Of a stretch of 64,000 nt of DNA, positions 14,166 to 22,925 are shown piece by piece. Source of the DNA: Lachnospiraceae bacterium (GTDB lineage Bacteria > Bacillota > Clostridia > Lachnospirales > Lachnospiraceae). The first letter of the stretch is position 1; each line of letters begins with the position of its first letter. The notes beneath the pieces were generated by a model. The model was not told where the DNA came from. It ran no database searches and saw only the letters and a program-made list of their open reading frames with translations. The DNA is taken from contig CAJTDK010000015.1 in NCBI GenBank assembly GCA_910575105.1, positions 24,164 to 88,163 on the forward strand, given 5' to 3'. The translations under genes were made by a program, and so were the position numbers.

Positions 14166-15506
14166 ATGGAAAAGAATCAAAACAGCAGTATTGAAAATAT
14201 CTATAAGCTTGATGGGAGGGTGCCGGCCGGGAAGGCAATTCCCTTCGGCTTACAGCACATTCTGGCCATGTTCGTGGCTAATCTGGCGCCGATCACGATC
14301 ATCGCCGGAGCGGCGCAGCCAGCCTTAAGCCAGACGCAGACAGCGCTCCTCCTGCAGAACGCCATGTTCGTGGCGGGAATAGCCACATTAGTCCAGCTAT
14401 ATCCAATCTGGCGGATCGGCTCAAGGCTTCCGGTAGTCATGGGGGTGAGCTTCACCTTTGTGGCGGTGCTGAGCGCCGTCTCGGGAAGCTACGGCTATCC
14501 GGCCGTGATCGGCGCTGTCCTAATCGGCGGCCTGATAGAAGGGACGCTGGGGCTTGTGGTGAAGAACTGGAGCAGGCTGATCCCGCCTATTGTGTCGGCC
14601 TCGGTGGTGACAGCCATCGGATATTCCCTTTTTACGGTAGGTACCCGCTCCTTCGGGGGCGGCTATGCGGACGACTTCGGCTCGGCGGTGAATCTGGCTG
14701 TGGGGACGGCGACGCTTGCAGTCTGCCTGCTGTGGAATATCCTGGCAAAGGGCTATCTCAAACAGCTCTCCGTGCTGATGGGTCTTATCTTCGGGTATGT
14801 GCTGTCCGTCTTTCTCGGGAAGGTGGATTTAAGCCTGATTATGTCCGGCGGCGTTATCGCGCTGCCGAGGATACTGCCCTTTGTGCCGGAGTTCCATGCG
14901 GGGGCGGTGATCTCTACCTGTATTATTTTCCTGGTATCCGCCGCAGAGACGATCGGGGATACATCGGCGCTGGTGGCCGGAGGGCTGAACCGGGAGATCG
15001 AGAGCAGGGAGATCTCAGGCTCCCTCGCCTGTGACGGATATGCTTCGTCTCTGTCCGGGCTGTTCGGGTGTCCGCCGGTTACCTCATTTTCACAGAATGT
15101 GGGGCTGGTTGCCATGACGAAGGTGGTGAACCGCTTTACGATCATGACCGGGGCGGTGTGCATGATTCTTGCAGGACTCCTGCCGCCGATCGGCAACTTC
15201 TTCGCTTCACTGCCGGAGTCGGTGCTTGGCGGGTGTACGATCATGATGTTCGGGACGATCCTGACATCGGGAATCCAGATGATTGCAAGATGCGGCTTCT
15301 CTCAGAGGAATATTACCATCGCTTCTCTTTCCCTTGCCATAGGGATCGGATTTACCAGCGCCACCGAGAGCGGGATCTGGAATATCTTCCCCAAGCTTAT
15401 CCGGACGGTGTTTGCGGAAAATGTGGTAGCTGTGGTGTTCGTGATCGCTATCGTGCTGAATCTTTTGCTGCCGGCGGATATGGATATTAAGAAAGCGGAG
15501 GAATGA
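14166..15506 (+). CDS. NCS2-family nucleobase permease (uracil/xanthine type)
   Basis: This 446-residue integral membrane protein has about 12-14 hydrophobic segments. Family signatures are visible: FGLQHILAMF near the start, the conserved acidic residue in SAAETIGDTSAL on the eighth helix, and GLFGCPPVTSFSQNVGLVAMT, the NCS2 signature (Q/E/P-N-x-G) before helix 10. Such carriers import uracil, xanthine, uric acid or related bases with a proton. The residues do not allow me to choose between them. The start ATG at 14166 has only a weak purine-rich site (AGGAGTAAAAAAGG). It precedes rarA by 35 nt, possibly in one transcript. Confidence 0.9.
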   Translation: MEKNQNSSIENIYKLDGRVPAGKAIPFGLQHILAMFVANLAPITIIAGAAQPALSQTQTALLLQNAMFVAGIATLVQLYPIWRIGSRLPVVMGVSFTFVAVLSAVSGSYGYPAVIGAVLIGGLIEGTLGLVVKNWSRLIPPIVSASVVTAIGYSLFTVGTRSFGGGYADDFGSAVNLAVGTATLAVCLLWNILAKGYLKQLSVLMGLIFGYVLSVFLGKVDLSLIMSGGVIALPRILPFVPEFHAGAVISTCIIFLVSAAETIGDTSALVAGGLNREIESREISGSLACDGYASSLSGLFGCPPVTSFSQNVGLVAMTKVVNRFTIMTGAVCMILAGLLPPIGNFFASLPESVLGGCTIMMFGTILTSGIQMIARCGFSQRNITIASLSLAIGIGFTSATESGIWNIFPKLIRTVFAENVVAVVFVIAIVLNLLLPADMDIKKAEE

Positions 15507-15541
15507 TTGCCGTCTACAGGCAAGGAAGTAAGAGGTAGGTT

Positions 15542-16879
15542 ATGGAGCAGTTAAGTTTATTTGACGACAGGGAGAGGACGGCGCCCCTTGCCAGCAGGCT
15601 CAGGCCGGATACGCTGGAGGAATACGCAGGGCAGAAGCATCTGGTGGGCGAGGGGAGGATACTCAGGCGCCTGATCGAGGAGGACCAGGTCTCGTCCATG
15701 ATCTTCTGGGGGCCGCCAGGAGTGGGAAAGACTACCCTTGCCCGGATCATCGCTGAGAGGACCAGGGCGGAGTTCGTGGAGTTCAGCGCGGTGAACAGCG
15801 GCATCAAGGAGATTAAGGAAGTGATGGCTAAGGCAGAGCAGAACCGGAGGATGGGAAGCAGGACCCTGCTTTTTGCCGATGAGATCCACCGCTTTAATAA
15901 GGCGCAGCAGGATGCGTTCCTGCCCTTTGTGGAGGCGGGAAGCATCGTGCTGGTGGGAGCGACCACGGAGAACCCCTCCTTTGAGATTAATTCCGCGCTC
16001 TTGTCCCGATGCAAGGTATTTATCCTGAAGGCGCTGGGGGAGGAGGATTTGAAAGAGTTGCTTGTCCATGCGCTGAAGAGTCCGAAGGGCTTTGGAAATA
16101 TGAAGATCGGCATCAAAGCGCAGCATCTGTCCGCTATCGCCCGGTTTGCCAATGGAGACGCGCGGACGGCGCTGAATACGCTGGAGATGGCGGTGCTTAA
16201 CGGCAGAATGGACGAGGAGGCGGTGCTGTGCGTGGATGAGGATATTCTCGCCCAATGCATGAACCGGCGGTCGCTTCTGTATGACAAGAACGGGGAGGAG
16301 CACTACAATCTGATCTCGGCCCTTCACAAATCTATGCGCAACAGCGACCCGGACGCGGCGGTGTACTGGATGTGCCGGATGCTGGACGGCGGGGAGGATC
16401 CGCTGTATATCGCCAGGCGGCTTTTGCGCTTTGCCAGCGAGGATGTGGGGATGGCGGATTCCCATGCGCTGCAGGTAGCGGTGGCAGCCTATCAGGCGTG
16501 CCATTTTCTGGGGATGCCGGAGTGCGACGTGCATCTGACCCACGCGGTGGTGTACCTTTCTATGGCGCCTAAGTCCAACGCCCTGTATGTGGCCTGCGAG
16601 GAGTGTAAGGCGGATATCAGAAAGCTTCCGGCAGAGCCGGTGCCGCTTCAGATCTGCAACGCGCCGACAGGGCTGATGAAGGAGATGGATTACGGGAAGG
16701 GCTACATCTACGCCCATGATACGAAGGAGAAGCTGACGCGGATGAAGTGCCTGCCGGATGCGCTTACGGGGCGGCGCTATTACCGCCCGGGAGATCAGGG
16801 GCAGGAGAGGCAGGTCAAGGAGCGGCTTGATAAAATACTGGCATGGAGGGATGGATATGATACTGATCGTGGCTGTTGA
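15542..16879 (+). CDS. rarA: Replication-associated recombination protein RarA/MgsA
   Basis: This 445-residue AAA+ ATPase is related to clamp loaders and Holliday-junction helicase RuvB. The N-terminus LFDDRERTAPLASRLRPDTLEEYAGQKHLVG is typical; Walker A is GPPGVGKTT (about 57-65), Walker B is FADEIHRFN, sensor 1 is GATTENPSF, and the arginine finger region is LLSRCKV. The C-terminal tetramerisation part ends KERLDKILAWR. RarA acts at stalled replication forks. The start ATG at 15542 follows AGAGGTAGGTT. Its end overlaps the next gene. Confidence 0.95.
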   Translation: MEQLSLFDDRERTAPLASRLRPDTLEEYAGQKHLVGEGRILRRLIEEDQVSSMIFWGPPGVGKTTLARIIAERTRAEFVEFSAVNSGIKEIKEVMAKAEQNRRMGSRTLLFADEIHRFNKAQQDAFLPFVEAGSIVLVGATTENPSFEINSALLSRCKVFILKALGEEDLKELLVHALKSPKGFGNMKIGIKAQHLSAIARFANGDARTALNTLEMAVLNGRMDEEAVLCVDEDILAQCMNRRSLLYDKNGEEHYNLISALHKSMRNSDPDAAVYWMCRMLDGGEDPLYIARRLLRFASEDVGMADSHALQVAVAAYQACHFLGMPECDVHLTHAVVYLSMAPKSNALYVACEECKADIRKLPAEPVPLQICNAPTGLMKEMDYGKGYIYAHDTKEKLTRMKCLPDALTGRRYYRPGDQGQERQVKERLDKILAWRDGYDTDRGC

Positions 16880-17273
16880 CGAGGATAAGGGGATGATGTT
16901 TAACCGGCGGAGACAGAGTAAGGACAGGGTGCTCAGGGAGCGGATACTGTCGCTGGCAAAGGGCGGAAAGCTCTGGATGAATGCTTATACCCGCCGGCAG
17001 TTTCCGGAGGATGCACAAGGAGAGATCATGGTGGATGAGAAATTTCTTGAGAAGGCCGGGTTCGGGGACTATTGCTTTTTGGAAAATATCCCGGCGGCTC
17101 CTTATGAAGACCGGATAGAGAAGATCATCTTATTTTGGTGGAACCGGAAGTATCCTTCGGATACCTGGTTCGACATCGACTTAGAGGGCGGCGGCTGGAA
17201 ACTTTCCGAGACCAGGGAATTTTCCGGTTCTTCCCATGAAAAGATCACGGAGGAGGTATATGTTCGTGGATAA
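16857..17273 (+). CDS. Small dihydrofolate-reductase-like conserved protein
   Basis: The chosen start is ATG 16857, 7 nt after GGAGG, inside the end of rarA; ATG 16851 is an alternative. The 138-residue product begins ILIVAVDEDKGMMFNRRRQSKD, which resembles the first strand and substrate loop of dihydrofolate reductase. It continues with LWMNAYTRRQF, DEKFLEKAGFGDYCFLEN and ILFWWNRKYPSDTWFDID. Similar lachnospiral proteins are, from memory, labelled 'ribonuclease Z', but no metallo-beta-lactamase motif is present, so that label looks wrong. Function unknown. It overlaps the nuclease lipoprotein gene by 14 nt, so the three genes are probably co-transcribed. Confidence 0.6.
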   Translation: MILIVAVDEDKGMMFNRRRQSKDRVLRERILSLAKGGKLWMNAYTRRQFPEDAQGEIMVDEKFLEKAGFGDYCFLENIPAAPYEDRIEKIILFWWNRKYPSDTWFDIDLEGGGWKLSETREFSGSSHEKITEEVYVRG

Positions 17274-18357
17274 GAAAAGAAGATGGATCATGCGGTCTGC
17301 GGCGGTGTATTTGCTGGCGCTTTGCCTTGCGTTTTCCGGATGTGCCGGCGGGGAGCCTAAGGAGAAGGAAACTGTCCGGGATGAGGACGCAGCAGGGACG
17401 AAACAGGAAGGTACTGCGGCAGATGAGGCCGGTCAGGGAGAAGACGCTGGAGAAGAGACTGGCGGGGAGGACACTGCGGCAAAGGAAGACGGTCAGGGAG
17501 AGGATTCACAGGAGACGTCTGAAAGAGAGCAGGAGGCCTTGGCGGCCGGGCCTCTTGATCTGGCGGATGTGCCCGCCTACAGCGGCGCGCCGTATGTTGC
17601 GGTGAATAACAACGTGCCCGCCTTTTCGGCAGAGGAGCTTGCTGCCGTCGCCTCCTTTGAGACTTACAGCGGCCTGGATGCTCTTGGACGGTGCGGCGAG
17701 GCGTGCGCCTCTGTAGGGACGGATCTTATGCCCACGGAAAAGCGCGGCTCCATCAGCAGCGTGAAGCCTTCCGGATGGCATTCGGTGGAGTATGACACGG
17801 TGGAGGGGAAGAGCCTTTATAATCGCTGCCATCTCATCGGGTACCAGCTTACTGCAGAAAATGCCAATGAGAAAAATCTGATCACCGGAACCCGGTATCT
17901 CAACACAGAGGGGATGCTCCCCTTTGAAAATATGGTGGGCGATTATGTAAAGGAGACGAACAATCATGTACTCTACCGGGTGACGCCGTTTTTCGAGGGT
18001 GAGAACCTGGTGGCCAGCGGCGTGCAGATGGAAGGCATGTCTGTGGAGGACAAAGGAGAGGAGATTTTCTTCAATGTCTACTGCTACAATGTTCAGCCGG
18101 GTATCGCTATCGATTACGCTACTGGGGACAGCAGGGCTGACGGTAAAGACAGCCGGGCCGGCAGTGGGACGGCCGGGGAAAATACGGAAGGGCAGTCAGA
18201 TGCCGCGTACATTTTGAATACGAGCACAAAAAAGTTTCATTATCCGACCTGCTCCAGCGTGAGGCAGATGATCGAGGCCAATACGCAAGAATACAACGGG
18301 GACAGGGAGGAAGTGGTCTCCATGGGCTATGATCCCTGCGGGCGCTGTAAGCCGTAA
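17260..18357 (+). CDS. Exported DNA/RNA non-specific endonuclease with Ada-like tail
   Basis: The start is ATG 17260 behind CGGAGGAGG; GTG 17266 is a possible alternative. The product is a lipoprotein (signal VYLLALCLAFSGC, lipobox FSGC) with a long acidic low-complexity linker. The nuclease domain has NRCHLIGYQL, the His-Me finger core (DRGH in relatives), then NEKNLITGTRYLN and ENMVGDYVKET, close to NucA/EndA-type DNA-entry nucleases. The last 50 residues (FHYPTCSSV ... MGYDPCGRCKP) match the Ada/metal-binding domain often found after these nucleases: Cys-x-Ser-Val and Pro-Cys-x-x-Cys-x-Pro. It is probably anchored outside the cell and degrades nucleic acid. Confidence 0.88.
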   Translation: MFVDKKRRWIMRSAAVYLLALCLAFSGCAGGEPKEKETVRDEDAAGTKQEGTAADEAGQGEDAGEETGGEDTAAKEDGQGEDSQETSEREQEALAAGPLDLADVPAYSGAPYVAVNNNVPAFSAEELAAVASFETYSGLDALGRCGEACASVGTDLMPTEKRGSISSVKPSGWHSVEYDTVEGKSLYNRCHLIGYQLTAENANEKNLITGTRYLNTEGMLPFENMVGDYVKETNNHVLYRVTPFFEGENLVASGVQMEGMSVEDKGEEIFFNVYCYNVQPGIAIDYATGDSRADGKDSRAGSGTAGENTEGQSDAAYILNTSTKKFHYPTCSSVRQMIEANTQEYNGDREEVVSMGYDPCGRCKP

Positions 18358-18368
18358 GGGGACAGGCG

Positions 18369-19112
18369 GTGAAGATCATATTGTCTCCGGCTAAGAAGAT
18401 GAACACGGATCCGGATACACTGGCCTGCGCAGGACTTCCTCAGTATCTCGGGCAGGCAGAGCAGCTTCTTGGATGGCTCAAGGAAAGATCCTACGCTGAG
18501 CTAAAGATGCTCTGGAAGTGCAATGACCGCATCGCGCAGCAGAACGTTGAGCGTCTTGCCCATATGGATCTCAGAGCGTGCCTGACACCGGCGGTCCTTT
18601 CCTACGAAGGACTCGCCTATCAGTATATGGCGCCTTCTGTGTTCGATGAGCGCAAGCTTTTGTATATCCAGCGGCACCTGCGGATATTGTCTGCATTTTA
18701 CGGAGTCCTAAGGCCTCTGGACGCCGTGACGCCCTACCGTCTGGAGATGCAGGCAAAGACGGCGGCCTTCGGCTGCCCGGATCTGTATGAATTCTGGGGG
18801 AAGCGGATCTACAGGGCGGTCAGGGATGAAAGCAAGGTGATCATTAACCTGGCATCAAAGGAGTATTCAACATGTGTGGAAAAATATCTGACAGCCGGCG
18901 ATACCTATATCACCTGTGTATTTGGAGAGCAGGTAAACGGAAAAATTGCTCAGAAAGGAACATACGCGAAGATGGCAAGGGGCGAGATGGTACGCTTCAT
19001 GGCCGAGAGGGAGATCGAAGACCCGGAGGAAATGAAAAGGTTTGACCGGCTGGGGTATATCTTCCGGGAAGAGCTGTCATCAGCAGAGAAATATATATTT
19101 GTAAAAGCGTAA
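18369..19112 (+). CDS. yaaA: Peroxide-stress protein YaaA (UPF0246)
   Basis: The start is GTG 18369, 11 nt after the previous stop. The 247-residue product begins MKIILSPAKKM, the diagnostic YaaA start, and contains YEGLAYQYM, LYIQRHLRILSAFYGVLRPLD, YRLEMQAK, and the conserved basic end FDRLGYIF. YaaA lowers intracellular free iron damage under peroxide stress and binds DNA with a helix-hairpin-helix-like fold in E. coli. It is cytoplasmic. It is the last gene of the run from rarA and is followed by a long hairpin. Confidence 0.95.
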   Translation: MKIILSPAKKMNTDPDTLACAGLPQYLGQAEQLLGWLKERSYAELKMLWKCNDRIAQQNVERLAHMDLRACLTPAVLSYEGLAYQYMAPSVFDERKLLYIQRHLRILSAFYGVLRPLDAVTPYRLEMQAKTAAFGCPDLYEFWGKRIYRAVRDESKVIINLASKEYSTCVEKYLTAGDTYITCVFGEQVNGKIAQKGTYAKMARGEMVRFMAEREIEDPEEMKRFDRLGYIFREELSSAEKYIFVKA

Positions 19113-19168
19113 CAGGGAAGCTTCTTTTCCGGCGAATTTAAGGCCGGCCGGAAAGAAGCTTCCCTGTT
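19111..19168. terminator. Long hairpin terminator after yaaA
   Basis: Arms of about 22 bp begin AACAGGGAAGCTTC and end GAAGCTTCCCTGTT, with one bulged T, followed by TTTCCTT. It can act from both sides. Confidence 0.8.
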
Positions 19169-19189
19169 TCCTTATGCGGAGAATTATCT

Positions 19190-19270
19190 GGTACAGCCCT
19201 GCGCTGTCGTCATTCGACGATGCACCGCATCGCCTCATTCTACCGCCTTGTCCTGATAATAATATCAGGT
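19190..19270. repeat. Repeat fragment with CGATGC/GCATCG hairpin core
   Basis: The core CGACGATGC-acc-GCATCGCCTCATT (19216-19240) matches the centre of the palindromic element at 52179-52339. A second small hairpin, CCTGATA/TATCAGG, follows. The outer arms of the other copy are not present here. Confidence 0.4.
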
Positions 19271-19302
19271 ACATTATTCACCGAAATTTACATAACGCGG
19301 TA

Positions 19303-20094
19303 CTAGAATTTCCCGCTTTCCTTACATGCTGCGATGGCGTTTCTGATCAGTTCGGCGAACTGCTCTACCTGGAATGCCGTTCTTGTGGTGAACAGTCCGT
19401 CGATGTCCGGCTGTACGATCAGCGCGTTGGAATTGTCCGGGTTGACGCTTCCACCGTACAGTGCAGGGATCGCTCTTCCTTCCTCCCCGAACATCTCCGC
19501 TAAGCAGTCCTTGATGACCTTGTGCATGGCCTCTGCGTAATCCACCGGGGCAGGGGTGCCGTTGACGCCGATGGACCATACCGGCTCGTAGGCGATCCAT
19601 ACCCGGTCGAGCTGCTCCTTCGCCACGCCGTGAAGCCCGACCTTAAGCTGCGTGCGCAGTACCTCCGCGCTGATGCCAAACTCCTTTTCCTGCGCTGTCT
19701 CTCCTACGCACAGAAGGGTAGTAAAACCAGAGTCCAGAGCCTTTTTCACCTTTTTATTCTCCGTATAGTCGGATTCACCAAAACCGTGTCTTCTCTCGGA
19801 ATGCCCGACCATCACCAGGTCAAGCCCTAATTCCTTTAGCATCAGCGGAGAGATCTCTCCGGTAAACTGTCCCTCATCCTCCCAGCACATATTCTGGGCG
19901 CCCAGCATAAAGGAGCTTCTTACGCTGCATCTGCCTGCACTTTCCAGGGAGGTGTAGGACGGGATGAAAAAGAACTGGATCTCTTCCCGGTCAATGTCAC
20001 TTGTGGCGGCAGTGATGGCTTGCAGATATTCTTCCGTGGCCTGAATATTTTTGTACATTTTAAAATTGCTTCCGAAGTATAGTTTTTTTCTCAT
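19303..20094 (-). CDS. Triosephosphate-isomerase-family protein
   Basis: This 263-residue protein starts at ATG 20094 behind AAGGAGGAG. The active-site groups are present: Asn/Lys in GSNFKMYKN, His in MVGHSERR, Glu in AYEPVWSIG, and the phosphate-gripping YGGSVNPDN. It is longer and more divergent than housekeeping TIM (SNFKMY instead of NWKMN), so it is probably a second, pathway-specific copy. Its position divergent from pdxA2 and the DUF1537 kinase suggests it handles the dihydroxyacetone phosphate formed there. An EryH-type erythrulose-phosphate isomerase is the main alternative. It has its own sigma-A-like promoter. Confidence 0.85.
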   Translation of the reverse strand: MRKKLYFGSNFKMYKNIQATEEYLQAITAATSDIDREEIQFFFIPSYTSLESAGRCSVRSSFMLGAQNMCWEDEGQFTGEISPLMLKELGLDLVMVGHSERRHGFGESDYTENKKVKKALDSGFTTLLCVGETAQEKEFGISAEVLRTQLKVGLHGVAKEQLDRVWIAYEPVWSIGVNGTPAPVDYAEAMHKVIKDCLAEMFGEEGRAIPALYGGSVNPDNSNALIVQPDIDGLFTTRTAFQVEQFAELIRNAIAACKESGKF

Positions 20095-20133
20095 GATCTC
20101 CTCCTTGAATTTTTGGTTATAAAAGATAGATTC

Positions 20134-20162
20134 AGTATACGCTATATTTCCCTAAAACGCAA
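20134..20162 (-). promoter_or_regulatory. Promoter of the TIM-family gene
   Basis: TTGCGT (rc 20157-20162), 17-nt spacer, TATACT (rc 20134-20139), 40 nt upstream of the ATG. Confidence 0.6.
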
Positions 20163-20184
20163 TACGCATATGACAAAATATTAA

Positions 20185-20361
20185 CAAAACGAAAAAATCG
20201 AAAGAAAACGAAAATAATACGCGAAAAATTAGTGAATATCGCACAAAAAACATTATATAATTCTGTGTGGATATGCTGAAAATGAAAAAAGGTATTGAAA
20301 AACGAAAAAAATAATAGTAACATATAATCATAAAAGAAAATAAAACGAAAGAAAACAAAAC
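20185..20361. promoter_or_regulatory. Array of CGAAA boxes, candidate DeoR-type operators
   Basis: CGAAA occurs at 20190, 20199, 20209, 20222, 20303 and 20346. The first three are about one helical turn apart. AAACGAAAGAAAACAAAA (20344-20361) recurs as AAACGAAAGAAAAGCAAAA near 23980, ahead of the ycxB-like/DeoR genes. A TATAAT at 20323-20328 is the likely -10 for pdxA2. The region is extremely AT-rich. Confidence 0.5.
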
Positions 20362-20383
20362 ATAATAAGAAAGGATGAGAAAT

Positions 20384-21400
20384 ATGAGCAGCAAATTCAA
20401 ACCAGTAACAGCCATAACCATGGGAGACCCGGCAGGAATCGGACCGGAGATTGTAGTCGGAACCATGCTGGCAGAAGAGATCCATGAGTGCTGCAGGCCA
20501 TTTGTAATCGGGAGCAGGGCGGTCATGGAGAAAGCAGCGAAGGTGCTCGGCAAGGAATTAAAGTACCATCTGATCACCGACCCGTCAGAGGCGAGATATG
20601 AGTTAGGGACAGTGGATATCCTTGAGACAGGCGATTACGATACGGATTCCATCGAGTGGGGGAAGGAGCAGGCGCTTGCAGGTCAGATGGCTATCGACTG
20701 GATCATGAAGTCCATCGAGCTTGGCATGGCGAAGAAGGTTGACGCAGTGTCCACATCCCCGATCCACAAGGGAGCCATTAAGCTGGTGGGCATCAAGGAG
20801 CCGGGCCACACAGAGATCTATCAGCATCAGACCAATTCACCTTATGCACTGACTATGTTCTCCTGCCATAAGCTGAGAGTATTCTTCGTGAGCCGCCATA
20901 TGTCCCTCGTCGATGCGTGTCGTTACGCGTCAAAGGAAGTGGTTCTTGAAAATGTCATCAACATTGACAAGGAGCTTCGCAAGATCGGCATTGAGAACCC
21001 GCTGATCGCAGTGGCGGGCTTAAATCCGCACAACGGGGACAACGGACTGTTCGGGACAGAAGAGCTTACCGATATCGGTCCGGCAGTCGAGGCGGCAAAG
21101 GAAAGAGGCATCAACGCCGTAGGCCCGTGTCCGGCAGACTCGGTATTCAACATCGGCAAATCCGGCAAATTTGATGCGATCCTCTCCCTCTACCACGACC
21201 AGGGACACATCGCATGCAAGACACTTGATTTTGAAAAATCCGTAACGCTTACCTTTGGCCTTCCCTTTATTCGAAGCTCAGTAGACCACGGAACCGCATT
21301 TGATATCGCAGGAAAGGGAATCGCGGGCTGCGTAAGTCTGATCGAATCCACGAAGGTTGTTGCCGAGTATGCCGCAAAGCAGCATGAGAAGGAAATGTAG
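20384..21400 (+). CDS. pdxA2: PdxA2-type 4-phospho-D-threonate/erythronate dehydrogenase
   Basis: The start ATG 20384 is better placed than ATG 20375, which touches the AAAGG site. The 338-residue protein belongs to the PdxA family: ITMGDPAGIGPEI at the N-terminus, the metal-binding histidines in the GHTE, GLNPHNGDNG and YHDQGHI segments, and TFGLPFIRSSVDHGTAFDIAG near the end. True PdxA oxidises 4-phosphohydroxythreonine for vitamin B6. Copies next to a DUF1537 kinase oxidise and decarboxylate 4-phospho-threonate or erythronate to dihydroxyacetone phosphate. That context is present here, so the catabolic role is favoured. It heads the operon pdxA2-kinase-permease. Confidence 0.88.
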   Translation: MSSKFKPVTAITMGDPAGIGPEIVVGTMLAEEIHECCRPFVIGSRAVMEKAAKVLGKELKYHLITDPSEARYELGTVDILETGDYDTDSIEWGKEQALAGQMAIDWIMKSIELGMAKKVDAVSTSPIHKGAIKLVGIKEPGHTEIYQHQTNSPYALTMFSCHKLRVFFVSRHMSLVDACRYASKEVVLENVINIDKELRKIGIENPLIAVAGLNPHNGDNGLFGTEELTDIGPAVEAAKERGINAVGPCPADSVFNIGKSGKFDAILSLYHDQGHIACKTLDFEKSVTLTFGLPFIRSSVDHGTAFDIAGKGIAGCVSLIESTKVVAEYAAKQHEKEM

Positions 21401-21436
21401 AGGAGCAGTTTCACGCAGGAAAGAGAGGGAATAAAG

Positions 21437-22780
21437 ATGCCATTAATCGGAGCAGTAGCAGATGACCTGACCGGAGCCACGACGACAGGCGTTTTACTTG
21501 CAAGGTCAAAGGCAAGGACGGCAGTGTATTTTAATGAAGAGGCGGCGCAGCGGGCAGAAGGGACGGATGAGCTTGACGCAATCCTGATCAGCAGCAACTC
21601 AAGGCCCCTCCCGGCTAATGAGGCCTACGACAAAGTAAAATCAGCGACGGCAGCCCTTAAACATATGGGAGTTAAGTATTTTTCCAAACGGATCGACACG
21701 ACCTTAAGAGGCGGCGTAGGCGTGGAAGTGGACGCGATGCTGGACGAGGCCGGAAAAGATGCAGTGGCGGTGGTTGTCCCGGCTATGCCCCAGTCGAGAA
21801 GGATCCTGGTGGGCGGATACTCGGTGATCGACGGAGTGGCGCTGATCAACACGCCGGTAGCCCAGGATGTGCGCACGCCGGTGAAAGAGAATTACATACC
21901 AAGGCTTCTTTCCGGGCAGACGAGAAGGAAGGTCGGGCTTGTGGCTCTTGACAAGGTGCTCGCAGGCGAGGAAGCCATAAAAAAGGCGCTGGAGGAGACA
22001 AGGGCGGAAGGATGTGAGGTCATCGTATGTGACGGGATCACCCTTGAGGATGTGGAAAGGATCGCAAAGGCATGTATCGCGCTTAAGTGGAACGTGGTGG
22101 CTGTAGACCCAGGTCCCTTTACCGCAAAGCTTGCTTTCTGCCGGGATCTGATTAAGGCAGAGGAGCCGAACCTTCCGCCGGAGGCAGACGAGACAGGTAA
22201 GACAGTCCTGATCGCTGCAGGAAGCGCAACCCCGGTGACAAAGCGGCAGATGGAAGTGCTCTGCGAGGATAACCGGCATGTGCGCATCCCGGTTGAGCCG
22301 ATACCGCTGATCGAAGGCGGCGAGCAGGCAGTCCGGGAAGCCAGCCAGGCGGCAGAGCGTGCGGTAGAGCTTCTGGCATCCGCTGACCAGCCCAGGGCGA
22401 TCCTTTTTGAGACGGCGCTTCACGGAGAGCTTCTCAATCTTGACGAGGAGGATAATAAGCGCCACTACGCAGGCGGGATGAGCGCCAACCGCATCAATGC
22501 AGGGCTTGGCTCCATTATCGCAAAGGTGCTTGAGACCGTAGGAAGAGAAAAGATCGCAGGGCTTTATACGACAGGCGGGGACACGATGGTGAATGTCTGT
22601 TACCAGCTTGGCGTTGAGTGTCTGGAAGTGATGGACTACGTGATCCCCCAGACCGATGTGGGAAGGCTCGTGGGAAGCTACGACGGGCTTGCGGTCATCG
22701 GAAAAGGTGGTTTGACAGGAAATGATAATACAGCCTGCGATATCGTAACGCGGCTGTTCGGCGAAGCTGCAAGGCAGTAA
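21437..22780 (+). CDS. Four-carbon acid sugar kinase (DUF1537 family)
   Basis: This 447-residue protein has the two-domain DUF1537 layout. The N-terminal substrate domain begins IGAVADDLTGATTTG (the family DDxTG motif) and continues with KRIDTTLRGGVG. The C-terminal nucleotide domain has LIAAGSATPVTKRQ, TTGGDTMVNVCYQLG and IGKGGLTGNDNTACD. These kinases phosphorylate threonate, erythronate or related four-carbon acids with ATP (DtnK, OtnK and others). The neighbouring PdxA2 fits that pathway. The start ATG at 21437 follows AGAGAGGGAATAAAG. Whether the substrate is D-threonate or D-erythronate cannot be told from the sequence. Confidence 0.9.
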   Translation: MPLIGAVADDLTGATTTGVLLARSKARTAVYFNEEAAQRAEGTDELDAILISSNSRPLPANEAYDKVKSATAALKHMGVKYFSKRIDTTLRGGVGVEVDAMLDEAGKDAVAVVVPAMPQSRRILVGGYSVIDGVALINTPVAQDVRTPVKENYIPRLLSGQTRRKVGLVALDKVLAGEEAIKKALEETRAEGCEVIVCDGITLEDVERIAKACIALKWNVVAVDPGPFTAKLAFCRDLIKAEEPNLPPEADETGKTVLIAAGSATPVTKRQMEVLCEDNRHVRIPVEPIPLIEGGEQAVREASQAAERAVELLASADQPRAILFETALHGELLNLDEEDNKRHYAGGMSANRINAGLGSIIAKVLETVGREKIAGLYTTGGDTMVNVCYQLGVECLEVMDYVIPQTDVGRLVGSYDGLAVIGKGGLTGNDNTACDIVTRLFGEAARQ

Positions 22781-22925
22781 GGCAGTAGAAAGTAAAACTG
22801 GCCAGGCTTACGGATATGGGCCAGGAAGGCTTCATATGCGGCAGGCGATAGATGATAGATTGTTGTTTTAAGAAAGAAACGGGTGAAGGAAACCCGGTAA
22901 ATAAGGAAAAGAGAGGAGAAACAAA

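Noticed and set aside
15557..16717. 386-codon open frame on the minus strand under rarA
   Set aside because: It is the antisense of a clear RarA protein, rich in His/Arg/Leu without domain pattern.
21704..22465. 253-codon minus-strand frame in the DUF1537 kinase gene
   Set aside because: Antisense shadow; no start signal and no recognisable motif.
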